This document shows, piece after piece, positions 16,294 to 25,577 of a DNA stretch of 26,400 bases (position 1 is its first letter; each line of letters begins with the position of its first letter). The stretch spans positions 1 to 26,400 of the IMG/VR virus record IMGVR_UViG_3300021961_000540; one strand, given 5' to 3'. Below the pieces are notes generated by a model, which saw nothing but the letters and a program-made list of their open reading frames with translations, searched no databases and was not told the origin of the DNA. A program made the position numbers and the translations under genes. The DNA comes from a virus.

Positions 16294-17148
16294 ATGGACG
16301 AAGAAAATCAAATAAATTTACAAAATGTAGATGTTTTTGCAGTAAATAAAGCTTATACCCCACGGGGCTATCAGGGATTAAGTACTAACCCAATGGCGAT
16401 AACCTCTTTATCTCCTGTACAAGTTAATAATGCTCTTTCTATAGGAAGTATACCTTCTAATAATGTGTCTTCGTTACAGCAAGGACTTTCTGCATCAGAC
16501 ACTCCAAGCGCTTTTGAAAAAGCTAATATTGCAATTGGTGCAGGCGCAGGTTTAGCCGGAATTGCCGCTGGACTTATTGGGGGCGGGCAGCGTAGAAGAG
16601 AACAAAGGCGAGCTAAACAGGAGTATGAACAAATGATGGGTGAGTACAAAAATTTTGAATTTCAAAATGCTTATTTAAATTTAGAAAATCCATTTGAAGA
16701 TTTAAGAGTATCAACTGAAGCCGCGGAATTTCAAGCACAACAAAACCAACAAGCATTAGCACAATCTTTAGATGCATTAAGATCAGGTGGTGGAGGTGTA
16801 GGTGCTGCAGCACTTGCTCAATCATTAGCAAATGTACAAGCACAACAAACACAACGTATTGCAGCTGATATTTCAAGACAAGAAGTAGAAAACGAAAAAA
16901 TGGTAGCAGCAGGTCAAGCACAAATTCAACAATTACAAGCACAAGGACAAATGGCTGTTCAATCTATGGAATTTGATAGAACAGAAACACTACTTGGTAT
17001 GTCTCAGCAAAGAAAAGCAGCGGCTGATGTAGCAAGGCAACAAGCTACAGCCTCTTTAATTGGTGGTATAGGATCTATTGCTGGTGCTGCACTAAGCGGT
17101 GGAATGCTTCCTGGCGGAATAAGTTCATTATTTGGAGGAGGAAAATAA
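16294..17148 (+). CDS. Internal virion protein with hydrophobic and coiled-coil segments
   Basis: A 284-residue protein. Residues 84-99 form a Gly/Ala-rich hydrophobic segment (AIGAGAGLAGIAAGLIGG) followed by a basic patch (RRREQRRAKQEYE). Residues about 130-250 are Gln/Ala-rich and helical with NPFEDLRVSTEAAEFQAQQN. The C-terminus is a second Gly-rich hydrophobic segment (ASLIGGIGSIAGAALSGG). From memory, proteins with NPFEDL-V-T--AEF--QQ and QSL...AALAQ-LAN-QAQQTQ are common in marine podoviruses and crAss-like phages next to the ejected proteins. The pattern suits a protein packaged inside the head and ejected into the cell envelope, in the manner of T7 gp14. Function inferred from composition and position. 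Confidence 0.6.
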   Translation: MDEENQINLQNVDVFAVNKAYTPRGYQGLSTNPMAITSLSPVQVNNALSIGSIPSNNVSSLQQGLSASDTPSAFEKANIAIGAGAGLAGIAAGLIGGGQRRREQRRAKQEYEQMMGEYKNFEFQNAYLNLENPFEDLRVSTEAAEFQAQQNQQALAQSLDALRSGGGGVGAAALAQSLANVQAQQTQRIAADISRQEVENEKMVAAGQAQIQQLQAQGQMAVQSMEFDRTETLLGMSQQRKAAADVARQQATASLIGGIGSIAGAALSGGMLPGGISSLFGGGK

Positions 17149-17150
17149 AA

Positions 17151-17170
17151 AATAATAATAATAATAATTA
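17151..17170 (+). repeat. AAT trinucleotide run in the leader of the 17175 gene
   Basis: Six AAT units (17151-17168) followed by TAAAAT fill the short gap before the ATG at 17175. It is probably an unstructured leader for initiation without Shine-Dalgarno pairing, like the repeat at 92-120. Confidence 0.5.
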
Positions 17171-17174
17171 AAAT

Positions 17175-18533
17175 ATGGCAAATTTAGCTTTAATAAGAGG
17201 AGAAGCTGATGTAGCTCCTAAATTTTTAGATGTAGGTAAAGCCTTTTCAGAGCCTTTTGCAAATGTTGTTGGTAAAGCTGTTGAATTTAGAGAGCAACAA
17301 AAAGCTATAGTAAAAAGAGAAAATGAAATTAGAGCACAAGAATATGCATCTATAGATACTGTTAACGTTTCTCAAATTGGTGAAGATTTACTTGGTGCTA
17401 CTACAGTTGAAGCAAATAATATAAAAAACAAGGCTTTTGAATTAATAAAAAGCAAATCCGATATGGACCCTGTTGAATATAGTATTGCTTTATCAAATCT
17501 TAAAAAAGATGTAGCTGATTTAAATGCCAATATTAAAATTAAAAAATTATTAGGTACTGACTATGCTGATGCTGATAAAATTGGTCAGGCACCATGGCTA
17601 GACGCTAATAATAAAGCAGCATTATTAGCAGCAATTGATACAAATGTTAAAAAAGATTGGGTTAAAAAAGACGGTAAATATTTTTTAACCACTGATGGTG
17701 GAAAAACATTGATTGATTTATCAAATATTAAACCGCCTGAAACTATTGATTATGGTATTGGTGTAGCTATAGAAAATAGTACACAACAAATGCTCCAAAA
17801 TAAATATAAATTAGGACAAACTTTAACTGATCAAAATGTTATAGACACTGCTGATTTGCAAATAAGATCAATGAATCCTTCTCAAATTAAATCTGCAGCA
17901 TTACATTTTAATGTAGCTGGTAATACAGAAGAATCACAAAGAGATTATTATAATAAATCACTTGATGAAATTACTGAAGATGTAAGAAATGCAATGGTTA
18001 GCCGTTTAAAAGGTATACAGTCTTCATTAAATACCAAATTAAGTCAAGCTAATGCCCCTAAATCCGGTACCAATGAACCATATGTTGCACAAGTTGCTAA
18101 TAGAATTAAAAAAGCAATAGAAACTGAGCAAGGGACAATGAATGAATCTACTTTTATTAAAATAGCAAATGAAACATTGAGCCCATCAGCAAAAAGATCG
18201 GGTAAACTATTTACAGATAGAAATGAAGGCAAAGTACTTTATGTTCAAAACGCTTTAATGGCACAAAAAGAATTAGACTTAGAGCCGTCTGAAAAAAAAT
18301 CTAAAGCAGATTTTGAAAAAGAATTTAACGAATTATACCCAGTTGGAGCAGGAAATATATTTTTAAATGGCAATTTACTTGATATAAATTTATCAGATCC
18401 AAGAGCAATTGGAGAAGAAGTTTTGGGGCAAAGTGGTGTTAGTGATTTTGAAAAATTTATATCTAAATACTTACCACCATTGAGTATACCATCAATTAAA
18501 AAAGCCGCAGTAGAAAAAGCCGCATTACCTTAA
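17175..18533 (+). CDS. Internal virion (cargo-like) protein (452 aa)
   Basis: A 452-residue charged, mainly helical soluble protein. The N-terminal helix region contains FSEPFANVVGKAVEFREQQK, then a long helical part (IKNKAFELIKSKSDMDPVEY) and a globular C-terminal half ending in a short Ala/Lys-rich tail. No enzyme motif is visible. It sits between the hydrophobic internal protein and the giant 2135-residue protein with gaps of 26 and 11 bases. Proteins in this place in related phages are virion components carried inside the capsid, so an internal or cargo role is likely but not shown by the sequence itself. A scaffold-like or tail-chaperone role cannot be ruled out. Confidence 0.55.
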   Translation: MANLALIRGEADVAPKFLDVGKAFSEPFANVVGKAVEFREQQKAIVKRENEIRAQEYASIDTVNVSQIGEDLLGATTVEANNIKNKAFELIKSKSDMDPVEYSIALSNLKKDVADLNANIKIKKLLGTDYADADKIGQAPWLDANNKAALLAAIDTNVKKDWVKKDGKYFLTTDGGKTLIDLSNIKPPETIDYGIGVAIENSTQQMLQNKYKLGQTLTDQNVIDTADLQIRSMNPSQIKSAALHFNVAGNTEESQRDYYNKSLDEITEDVRNAMVSRLKGIQSSLNTKLSQANAPKSGTNEPYVAQVANRIKKAIETEQGTMNESTFIKIANETLSPSAKRSGKLFTDRNEGKVLYVQNALMAQKELDLEPSEKKSKADFEKEFNELYPVGAGNIFLNGNLLDINLSDPRAIGEEVLGQSGVSDFEKFISKYLPPLSIPSIKKAAVEKAALP

Positions 18534-18544
18534 ATTAAATATAC

Positions 18545-21500
18545 ATGGAAGAAATTTTTGAATACGAAGGCCAAGAATTTACATTAGCTGAAGTAGAACA
18601 AGCTGCTAGCACAAAAGGTTTAAGTGTAGATGATTATACTAAACAATATAATATTTCTCGTAAAGAGGGAAAGATAACTCCTCCACAGGAAGAACAGGGT
18701 GTAGCTGCGGAGGAAATTGTAGCACCCGAAACACAGCCAAGCGTTACGGAATTACAGCAGGAAGATATTTCTTTGGATTCACAAGAAATTAGTATTGAAG
18801 AAAAAAGAAAACTGCCATATGCCGTATCTCAATCTTTAATAAGAGATAAAAAAGAATTTACAATACAAAATGTAGATAAGGCTTTATTAGATTTTGAAAA
18901 AGCAAAAAATATTCCTATTGCTGAAAGAATTGTTGATGAAAGTGGTATACAGAAATTTAAAACAATATCTTATAATTTATTTGGAGAAGATGGAGCCGGC
19001 GGGGAATTTGGACCTTCCGTAAAAAGTAGATATCAAGCCGCGACTACTGCTGTTCTGGGAGCAATGCAAGCTTTATATACTACACCCTCAGCTGGAGTTG
19101 GGGTTGCGGGGGCGGTGCCAAGCATTGTTAGAGCTACCCAACCTGATTATGAGGCTTTAGTTGATAAACAAAAAGAAAGCTATAAAGAACTACTTAAAAC
19201 GAAAGAGCTAATAAAACCTATGCCTTCTATAACTGATGGTGAAGGAAGTAGTTTATTGGATGTAGCGGGTAGCTTAGTTGGTAGTGCTGCCGAAGTTGGT
19301 ATTTCTGTAGTTCCTACTGTATTAGCATCTACTGCGGCTACAGTATTAGCTGGCCCTGTTATGGGCGCAACAGTGGGGGCAACAATATCTGGTGCGGATA
19401 TAATGGGACAATTCGTAACTGATTATAATATAGAAAAAGCTAAAACATTATATAAAGATTTACCTGAAGAAGAAGCAATACAAAAACTTATTAATGATGG
19501 TAAAAACGAATTTTATGCTCCCGCAATGGCATCAGTCCCGGCAATTGCTTTAGAATATGCTGGTATTAAAGGTATTACAAAATGGCTTTCAAGTAATCCA
19601 GCAACAGCAAAAGGATTGGGGAATTTATTAACTGTAAGTAATAAAGAAGCGTGGACAGAAACAGCTCAACAATTACCTGAATACTTTAATACAGCTAAAG
19701 CCAAAGGGTATTCTTTTGACGATGCTGTTAAAGAAGCCATTGAATTTTCAAAAGAAAATGCTTTTAATACATATACTAATGCATTTTTTGGTACATTAGC
19801 ATTTGGTGGCCTTGGAAAAGGAGCTAAGATAGTTGCAAAAAAAGTTTGGGAACCTTTGAAAAATATGCGTGTAGCTATTGATGAAGGTAAAATGGAGGCT
19901 AAAATTGATGAAATTGCAGAACTTCAATATAAAAAAGGAGAGGCTAAAACAATTGATTTAAAAGAAGCTATTGAAGAACAAATAAAAACAAAACAACAAG
20001 AATTAGACGGCTTGATAACAAAAGCGGCTTCAATATTTAATTTTGCTGAAGATAAAGATTTTAATGAAATTAATGATATTGAAAATCTTAAAAAACAATA
20101 TATATCTAAAGTAAAAGATATAAATAATAAAAGAGATGAAATGCCTATTGAAGAATATCAAGAAGCATTGGAAATTTATAAAAATAAATATTTAGAAGCT
20201 CAAAATAGAATAAAAGGTGTTGTAAGCAATATTTCAAGCAAATCAAATGAGTCTGCTCAAAAAGTACAAAAAATATATGATGAAAAAGGTATCAATGGCG
20301 CTGCAGAAATAATTGAACTTTACCGCCCAATGGCTGAAAAAATAGCTATGAAACGTAAAAATGTTCCTGGTTTTGATAAAGAATTGCTTACAGATGAAAT
20401 ATTAACTGGGGAAAGAGGTGTATTGGATTTAATAAGATCCTTTAAGCCAGAAAAAAATCAAGGAGTTCCGTTACCAGCTTACATTAATAAATTCATAAAC
20501 AGCAGAGCTATTGAAGCATCTCAAAGAGTTTTAAAGCAAGATTTTGAATTAGATGTTACTGAAGCTAAAGGCATAGCAGAAGAAACTACAGCCGAAACAC
20601 GAGTTGAAGTTCAGGAAGAAGCTCAACAAGAAATTCGCAAAGCTTTAGCTGAAGATTTAAAGCTTGATGATAAAACTCAAAATGACATTGTTGCTGCTGT
20701 AGAAAAAACATTGGGTACAAAATTACCCTCAGTAACTGACAAAAAATTTAAACAGGCTTTAACTACTGGTTTTAGAAATGAATTAACAAATACATTCAAA
20801 CAAATATTTGGTAGAACTGAGTCTTATGAGCAATTCTTAAGAGATAATTTTGAAAAAATCTATCCAGCAATTCCACAATCTGCAATTAATAAAAGCTTTA
20901 AAGAATTTAATGAGCCAGTATTAGATCCTAAAACTGGTAAACAATTAAGAGAAAGAACAGCAGAAGGAAAAAAAGTATTTCAAAAAAGAAATATTACAAA
21001 AGCTGAATTTTTAAAATACTTTTTAGATGCACCAGGCAATGTTAAAGGTGCTAGAAAAACTTCTCTTGCTAGTACATTGGCAAGTGAAATTGGATTAGAC
21101 AATGTATTAAATTCATTAGCTAAACCAGAAATTGTAGAAAAGTTTAAAGCTATTCAAGAAATACAAGGGCAAGAAGTACCAAGTAATTTTATTGAGATTA
21201 TATCTAAAAACATTGATAGAGCTATTAATTATTTAGATAATCTACAAAAAAATAATGGAGAATTATATGTTTCATTAGGTTTTCCTGAACTTTCAATAGC
21301 AATTGCAAAAGCGTTTTTAAAAGCAATAAAAGCAGCATTTAAAGGCGGGCAATCTTTTGCCGAAGCTTTACAAAAAGGTATTGATGCAGCAAAAAAATTA
21401 CTTGATAATGAACAAGACAGAAATGCTGTAGAAGAAGCCGCAAAAGAAACTTTTAAAGAAACAAAAGATTTTACTTCAAAAGAAAAAAATGAAGAATTTG

Positions 21501-24500
21501 TTGAAAAAATTGATGGTGTTATTGTAAAAAATAAAATATTTAATATTTTAAATGACAGCATAGTTTCTTTAAAAGAAAATATTAAAAATACAAAAAATAT
21601 AGAAGAAAAAGAACAGGCTATATATGAGTTTTTAAAATATGAATTAGCTGGTCTTGTAAAAATAAATACTGGTACAAAAACAAATAAAAAATATTTATTC
21701 AAAGACGATTCAGTTGCTGTTGAACATGCTTGGGAATGGTTTAAAAAACAAAATGTTTTAGATACAGAAACGTTAAAAAGCTTTAAATTAATAAAAACCG
21801 GTAAAGGAAAAAGCCTATTTTATAAGAATATAGCAATAAATGATTTTAAAGGAAAGTATAGACCAAGCAGTGGTTCAATAGTAATAAAAAATTCTTGGCA
21901 AAGTGTTTATGATAAATTAACTAATCAAAAAGAAGCACAAGATATTATGAACGAAGCTAATGCTTCATATGTTGCTAAAAAAATTGCTAAATTAGTTATT
22001 GAAAATAAATTAGAACTAGCTGAAGATTATTTAAAAACTAGTGGATTATCTAGTGATAGTGCATTTAGGTTATCTGGTAAAATAAGATCTATACAAAAAG
22101 CGAAAAAAGGAGAAAAATTAGTATATGAACATACTCCACCAATACTTGAAATAAGAGAAAATATATTAAACGTAATAGATCCTAAAAAATCTTTTCAAGA
22201 AAATTATAAAAATGTATTGGCTGAATTAAATAAAAGCAAGATAGATTTTGTAACTGAAACAACAACAAAAAAAATAGATGAATTAGGAAGAAAAACAACT
22301 GGTGTTTTTTCTTCAAGATTTGAAGGTGTTATAGATATTGAAAAAGATTTAGCATATATTAATACAGCCACTGATTCTAAAAAAATTAGAATATTTGATT
22401 TTGATGATACATTAGCTGAATCAAAATCTAATGTATTATATACAATGCCTGATGGCAAAAAAGGCAAACTAAATGCAGAACAATTTGCAAAACAAGGTGA
22501 TGATTTAGCTAAGCAAGGAGCAAACTTTGATTTTTCTGAATTTGCAAAAGTAATTGATGGAGAAAAAGGACCATTGTTTGATGTTGCTAAAAAAATAATT
22601 GATGCTAGAGGCTCTGAAAATATATACATATTAACTGCTAGACCAGAAAATGCTAAATATGCAATAAAACAATTTTTAGACGCATTAGGGTTACCATTTA
22701 ATATAGACAATATTATTGGTTTAGGTAATGGGGCCCCACAAGCTAAAGCTGATTGGATTAAAAATAAAGTTAAAGAAGGGTTTAATGATGTTTATTTTGC
22801 AGATGATGCGGTTAAAAACGTTCAAGCCGTAAAAGATGCATTGAAAGATGAAGATATAAAATCAAGAGTACAGCAGGCTAAAAAACCAGCTAAATCTTTA
22901 GATAGACAATTTAATGAAGATATATTACAAAAATCAACTAAAGTAGATTGGTATAAAGAATATTCGCCTGTTAAAGCTGAATTGCTTGGGCGTAAAAAAG
23001 GTAAGGGTAAATTCTTTATTCCATATTCAGCTGATGATTTCGTAGGTTTGCTATACACAACCTTAGGTAAAAGCAAAATTGGCGATGCACAATTGCAATG
23101 GTATAATGAAAATTTATTACGACCATTTTCTCGTGGCATTCAACAATACGAGGCAGCTAAGCAAAAAGCTATGCGTGAATGGGTTAATCTTAAAAAACAA
23201 ATTAAGAAAGATATTCCCGCTGGCTTAAATAAACAAAATGAAACTGGATTTAGAAACCAAGATTCAGTTCGTATATATATATGGCATACTCAAGGGGTTG
23301 ATATGACATCAAAAGAAAATGGATTAGCCAAGGCAGATTTAAATGAAAATTTAAAATATGTTAGAAATAATCCTAAATTAAAATCTTTTGCAGATAGATT
23401 AATGGCATTAAATCCGGAGGGTTATCCTGATCCATCTAAAAATTGGAATGTTGGGGATATTACAACTGATCTTATTTCATATATTAATGATGTAAAAAGA
23501 AAAGAATTTTTACAAGAATGGAAAGATAATTCAGATATAATATTTTCTGATAAAAATAAAAATAAGCTTAAAGCTTTATACGGAGAAAAATATATTGAAG
23601 CATTAGATGATATGCTTTATAGAATGTGGAATGGCCGAAATAGAAGAATTGGTGTTAGTAAATTAGAAAGAGGTTTTCAAGATTGGGTAAATAATTCTGT
23701 TGGTACAATCATGTTCTTTAACTCACGTTCCGCATTATTACAAACTATTTCTGCGGTTAACTTTATTAACTTTACTGATAATAATCCAATTAATGCAGCT
23801 GTGGCTTTTGCTAATCAAAAACAATATTGGAGTGATTTTACAGAATTGTTTAATTCAGATTTTTTAAAGCAAAGACGTACTGGTTTACAAACAGATATTA
23901 ATGCAGATGAAATTGCTAATGCCGCTGCTACGTCTACAAATAAAGCTAAAGCAGCATTAAGCGCAATACTTAAATTTGGGTTTACGCCAACACAAATCGC
24001 TGACTCATTTGCTATTGCCTCAGGTGGGGCATCATTTTATCGCAATAGAATAAAAAAATATTTAAAAGAAGGATTATCTCAAGAAGAAGCCAAGAAAAAA
24101 TCTTTTTCAGATTTTCAAGAAGTAGCAGAAGAATCACAGCAATCTGCACGACCCGATAGAATTTCAATGCAGCAAGCGAGCTCATTAGGGCGTATTATAT
24201 TAGCTTTTGGTAATACACCTATGCAATATGCTCGTTTAACTAAAAAAGCTGCCTTAGATTTGATTAATAATCGTGGTGATTGGAAAACAAATATTAGTAA
24301 AATTATGTATTATAGCGTAATACAAAATATTATATTCTCTGCATTACAACAAGGTTTATTTGCTTTACTATTTTCTGATGAAGAAGACGACGAAGAAAAA
24401 TCAAGATATTTTAGAATAGCAAATAGTTCTATAGATACATTTTTAAGAGGAGCCGGTGTATACGGTGCAGGTGCTGCTACAGTTAAAAATATGATTCTTA

Positions 24501-24952
24501 AAGTTATAGAAGAATCAGAAAAAAGCAGACCTGATTATACTAAGGTTGCAATCGAAGCTACAGCAATATCACCACCAATTAATTCTAAACTACGTAAACT
24601 AGTTTCAGCCGGAAAAACTTTTACCTATAAGCAATCAAAAGAAAAAGTATTTACTGAAGGGTTTAGTTTAGAAAACCCGGCATTTTTAGCGGTGGGACAA
24701 GTAATATCAGCTGGAACTAATTTGCCGGCGGATAGATTAATTACGAAAGCAGATCATATTTATACTGCTATTCAACCTGAAACTGAATTATGGCAATCAA
24801 TAGCATTATCGCTAGGTTGGTCTGAATGGGATTTGGGGATGATTGAAAATCAAACTAAAAAACCTAAAAAGAAAATGCCTAGTAAAATTTCTACAAAAAG
24901 AAGTAGTGTTAAAAGTAGTGGCATAAAAAGAGCCCCGGTAAGAAGAAATTAA
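18545..24952 (+). CDS. Giant multidomain virion protein with sigma-like region and HAD domain
   Basis: A 2135-residue protein, the largest here. Residues 1-50 (FEYEGQEFTLAEVEQAA) form a small N-terminal module. Residues about 236-290 are a hydrophobic Ala/Val/Gly-rich region that may cross a membrane. Residues about 450-580 are helical and charged. Residues 588-670 (YRPMAEKIAMKRK...LLTDEILTGERGVLDLIRSF...LPAYINKFINSRAIEA) resemble sigma-70 region 2. Residues 1278-1445 carry a HAD-type domain: DFDDT (D1285, D1287), ILTAR (1362-1366) and FADD (D1420, D1421). Residues 1917-1950 contain another hydrophobic helix, and the C-terminal 35 residues are Lys/Arg/Ser-rich. From memory, similar architecture occurs in giant polyvalent proteins of other marine phages. 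Packaging and ejection with the DNA is likely. Confidence 0.75.
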   Translation: MEEIFEYEGQEFTLAEVEQAASTKGLSVDDYTKQYNISRKEGKITPPQEEQGVAAEEIVAPETQPSVTELQQEDISLDSQEISIEEKRKLPYAVSQSLIRDKKEFTIQNVDKALLDFEKAKNIPIAERIVDESGIQKFKTISYNLFGEDGAGGEFGPSVKSRYQAATTAVLGAMQALYTTPSAGVGVAGAVPSIVRATQPDYEALVDKQKESYKELLKTKELIKPMPSITDGEGSSLLDVAGSLVGSAAEVGISVVPTVLASTAATVLAGPVMGATVGATISGADIMGQFVTDYNIEKAKTLYKDLPEEEAIQKLINDGKNEFYAPAMASVPAIALEYAGIKGITKWLSSNPATAKGLGNLLTVSNKEAWTETAQQLPEYFNTAKAKGYSFDDAVKEAIEFSKENAFNTYTNAFFGTLAFGGLGKGAKIVAKKVWEPLKNMRVAIDEGKMEAKIDEIAELQYKKGEAKTIDLKEAIEEQIKTKQQELDGLITKAASIFNFAEDKDFNEINDIENLKKQYISKVKDINNKRDEMPIEEYQEALEIYKNKYLEAQNRIKGVVSNISSKSNESAQKVQKIYDEKGINGAAEIIELYRPMAEKIAMKRKNVPGFDKELLTDEILTGERGVLDLIRSFKPEKNQGVPLPAYINKFINSRAIEASQRVLKQDFELDVTEAKGIAEETTAETRVEVQEEAQQEIRKALAEDLKLDDKTQNDIVAAVEKTLGTKLPSVTDKKFKQALTTGFRNELTNTFKQIFGRTESYEQFLRDNFEKIYPAIPQSAINKSFKEFNEPVLDPKTGKQLRERTAEGKKVFQKRNITKAEFLKYFLDAPGNVKGARKTSLASTLASEIGLDNVLNSLAKPEIVEKFKAIQEIQGQEVPSNFIEIISKNIDRAINYLDNLQKNNGELYVSLGFPELSIAIAKAFLKAIKAAFKGGQSFAEALQKGIDAAKKLLDNEQDRNAVEEAAKETFKETKDFTSKEKNEEFVEKIDGVIVKNKIFNILNDSIVSLKENIKNTKNIEEKEQAIYEFLKYELAGLVKINTGTKTNKKYLFKDDSVAVEHAWEWFKKQNVLDTETLKSFKLIKTGKGKSLFYKNIAINDFKGKYRPSSGSIVIKNSWQSVYDKLTNQKEAQDIMNEANASYVAKKIAKLVIENKLELAEDYLKTSGLSSDSAFRLSGKIRSIQKAKKGEKLVYEHTPPILEIRENILNVIDPKKSFQENYKNVLAELNKSKIDFVTETTTKKIDELGRKTTGVFSSRFEGVIDIEKDLAYINTATDSKKIRIFDFDDTLAESKSNVLYTMPDGKKGKLNAEQFAKQGDDLAKQGANFDFSEFAKVIDGEKGPLFDVAKKIIDARGSENIYILTARPENAKYAIKQFLDALGLPFNIDNIIGLGNGAPQAKADWIKNKVKEGFNDVYFADDAVKNVQAVKDALKDEDIKSRVQQAKKPAKSLDRQFNEDILQKSTKVDWYKEYSPVKAELLGRKKGKGKFFIPYSADDFVGLLYTTLGKSKIGDAQLQWYNENLLRPFSRGIQQYEAAKQKAMREWVNLKKQIKKDIPAGLNKQNETGFRNQDSVRIYIWHTQGVDMTSKENGLAKADLNENLKYVRNNPKLKSFADRLMALNPEGYPDPSKNWNVGDITTDLISYINDVKRKEFLQEWKDNSDIIFSDKNKNKLKALYGEKYIEALDDMLYRMWNGRNRRIGVSKLERGFQDWVNNSVGTIMFFNSRSALLQTISAVNFINFTDNNPINAAVAFANQKQYWSDFTELFNSDFLKQRRTGLQTDINADEIANAAATSTNKAKAALSAILKFGFTPTQIADSFAIASGGASFYRNRIKKYLKEGLSQEEAKKKSFSDFQEVAEESQQSARPDRISMQQASSLGRIILAFGNTPMQYARLTKKAALDLINNRGDWKTNISKIMYYSVIQNIIFSALQQGLFALLFSDEEDDEEKSRYFRIANSSIDTFLRGAGVYGAGAATVKNMILKVIEESEKSRPDYTKVAIEATAISPPINSKLRKLVSAGKTFTYKQSKEKVFTEGFSLENPAFLAVGQVISAGTNLPADRLITKADHIYTAIQPETELWQSIALSLGWSEWDLGMIENQTKKPKKKMPSKISTKRSSVKSSGIKRAPVRRN

Positions 24953-24961
24953 TTTAATAAA

Positions 24962-25420
24962 ATGAAAATATCTAATCATATATCATACAAAGAATCTATA
25001 AAATCAAATACAGCTACAAGACTAGGTATTAAAAATGTACCTGGTTCATATGAATTAACAAATATGATTGCTGTTGCTAATAGTATTTTTGAACCATTAA
25101 GAGAATGGGTTGGGGGACCAATAAAAGTAAATAGTTTTTATCGTTGTAAAGAATTGAATAAAACTATTGGAGGTTCAGAAAGATCGCAACATTGCGAAGG
25201 AAGAGCAATTGATTTAGATGACACTTTTGGTCATAAAACAAATGCTGAAATGTTTAATTATATTAAAGACAACTTAAATTTTGATCAATTAATATGGGAA
25301 TTTGGTTCAGACAAAAACCCGGACTGGGTGCATGTAAGTTATGTATCCGAAGAACAAAACAGAAACCGTTGTCTGCGCGCGGAAAAGATAAACGGGAGGA
25401 CGCAATACCGCGAAATATAA
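24962..25420 (+). CDS. M15-family peptidase endolysin (D-Ala-D-Ala carboxypeptidase-like)
   Basis: A 152-residue zinc peptidase likely to cut peptidoglycan stem peptides at lysis. The zinc ligands are visible as SQHCEGRAIDLD (H77 and D84) and WVHVSY (H124), with E113 in QLIWEFG as a candidate catalytic acid. The SFYRC element (58-62) is also typical of the family. There is no signal peptide, so release would need the neighbouring holin-like protein. It follows the giant virion gene by 9 bases and is followed 8 bases later by the holin-like gene, forming a lysis block. The last 25 residues are Arg-rich and GC-richer than the rest of the gene. Confidence 0.87.
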   Translation: MKISNHISYKESIKSNTATRLGIKNVPGSYELTNMIAVANSIFEPLREWVGGPIKVNSFYRCKELNKTIGGSERSQHCEGRAIDLDDTFGHKTNAEMFNYIKDNLNFDQLIWEFGSDKNPDWVHVSYVSEEQNRNRCLRAEKINGRTQYREI

Positions 25421-25428
25421 TTAAAAAA

Positions 25429-25575
25429 ATGAGTGATATAAGAATTTTAGGGGTTAGCACAGGAGCATTATTGCTTAGTTCTATTTCAGAGATGGAACCA
25501 GCATTAAAAATAATAGTATTAGTATTATCAATTATATATACTTTAATAGGTATTTATAAACGACTAAAAAAATAG
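25429..25575 (+). CDS. Holin-like small membrane protein (48 aa)
   Basis: A 48-residue protein starting at the ATG at 25429 (MSDIRILGVSTGALLLSS). The frame is open further upstream into the peptidase gene, but only this start gives a sensible small membrane protein, and it has the ATTAAAAAAA leader used by other genes here. A short hydrophobic stretch (residues 9-20) and a clear transmembrane helix (about 25-43) are followed by a basic end (YKRLKK), as in small class II/III holins. It lies between the peptidase and the coiled-coil membrane protein. The role is inferred from position and topology. Confidence 0.6.
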   Translation: MSDIRILGVSTGALLLSSISEMEPALKIIVLVLSIIYTLIGIYKRLKK

Positions 25576-25577
25576 CT

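Noticed and set aside
21229-21702. Minus-strand frame of 157 codons opposite the giant protein
   Set aside because: Shadow of a Lys/Glu-rich part of the giant gene, giving Phe/Ser runs and no recognisable motif.
22385-22420. DFDDT motif as the catalytic motif of a virion RNA polymerase
   Set aside because: Multi-subunit-type polymerases have NADFDGD. Here the following ILTAR and FADD motifs identify a HAD domain.
22204-22710. Minus-strand frame of 168 codons opposite the HAD domain
   Set aside because: The plus strand encodes a recognisable enzyme domain here. The minus frame is Ser/Leu/Phe-rich as expected for the complement of Lys/Glu/Asn-rich coding sequence.
25294-25575. Longer 93-codon version of the holin-like gene
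   Set aside because: The upstream half lies in another frame of the M15 peptidase gene and is basic and Cys-rich without sense. The ATG at 25429 gives a typical small membrane protein with the usual leader.
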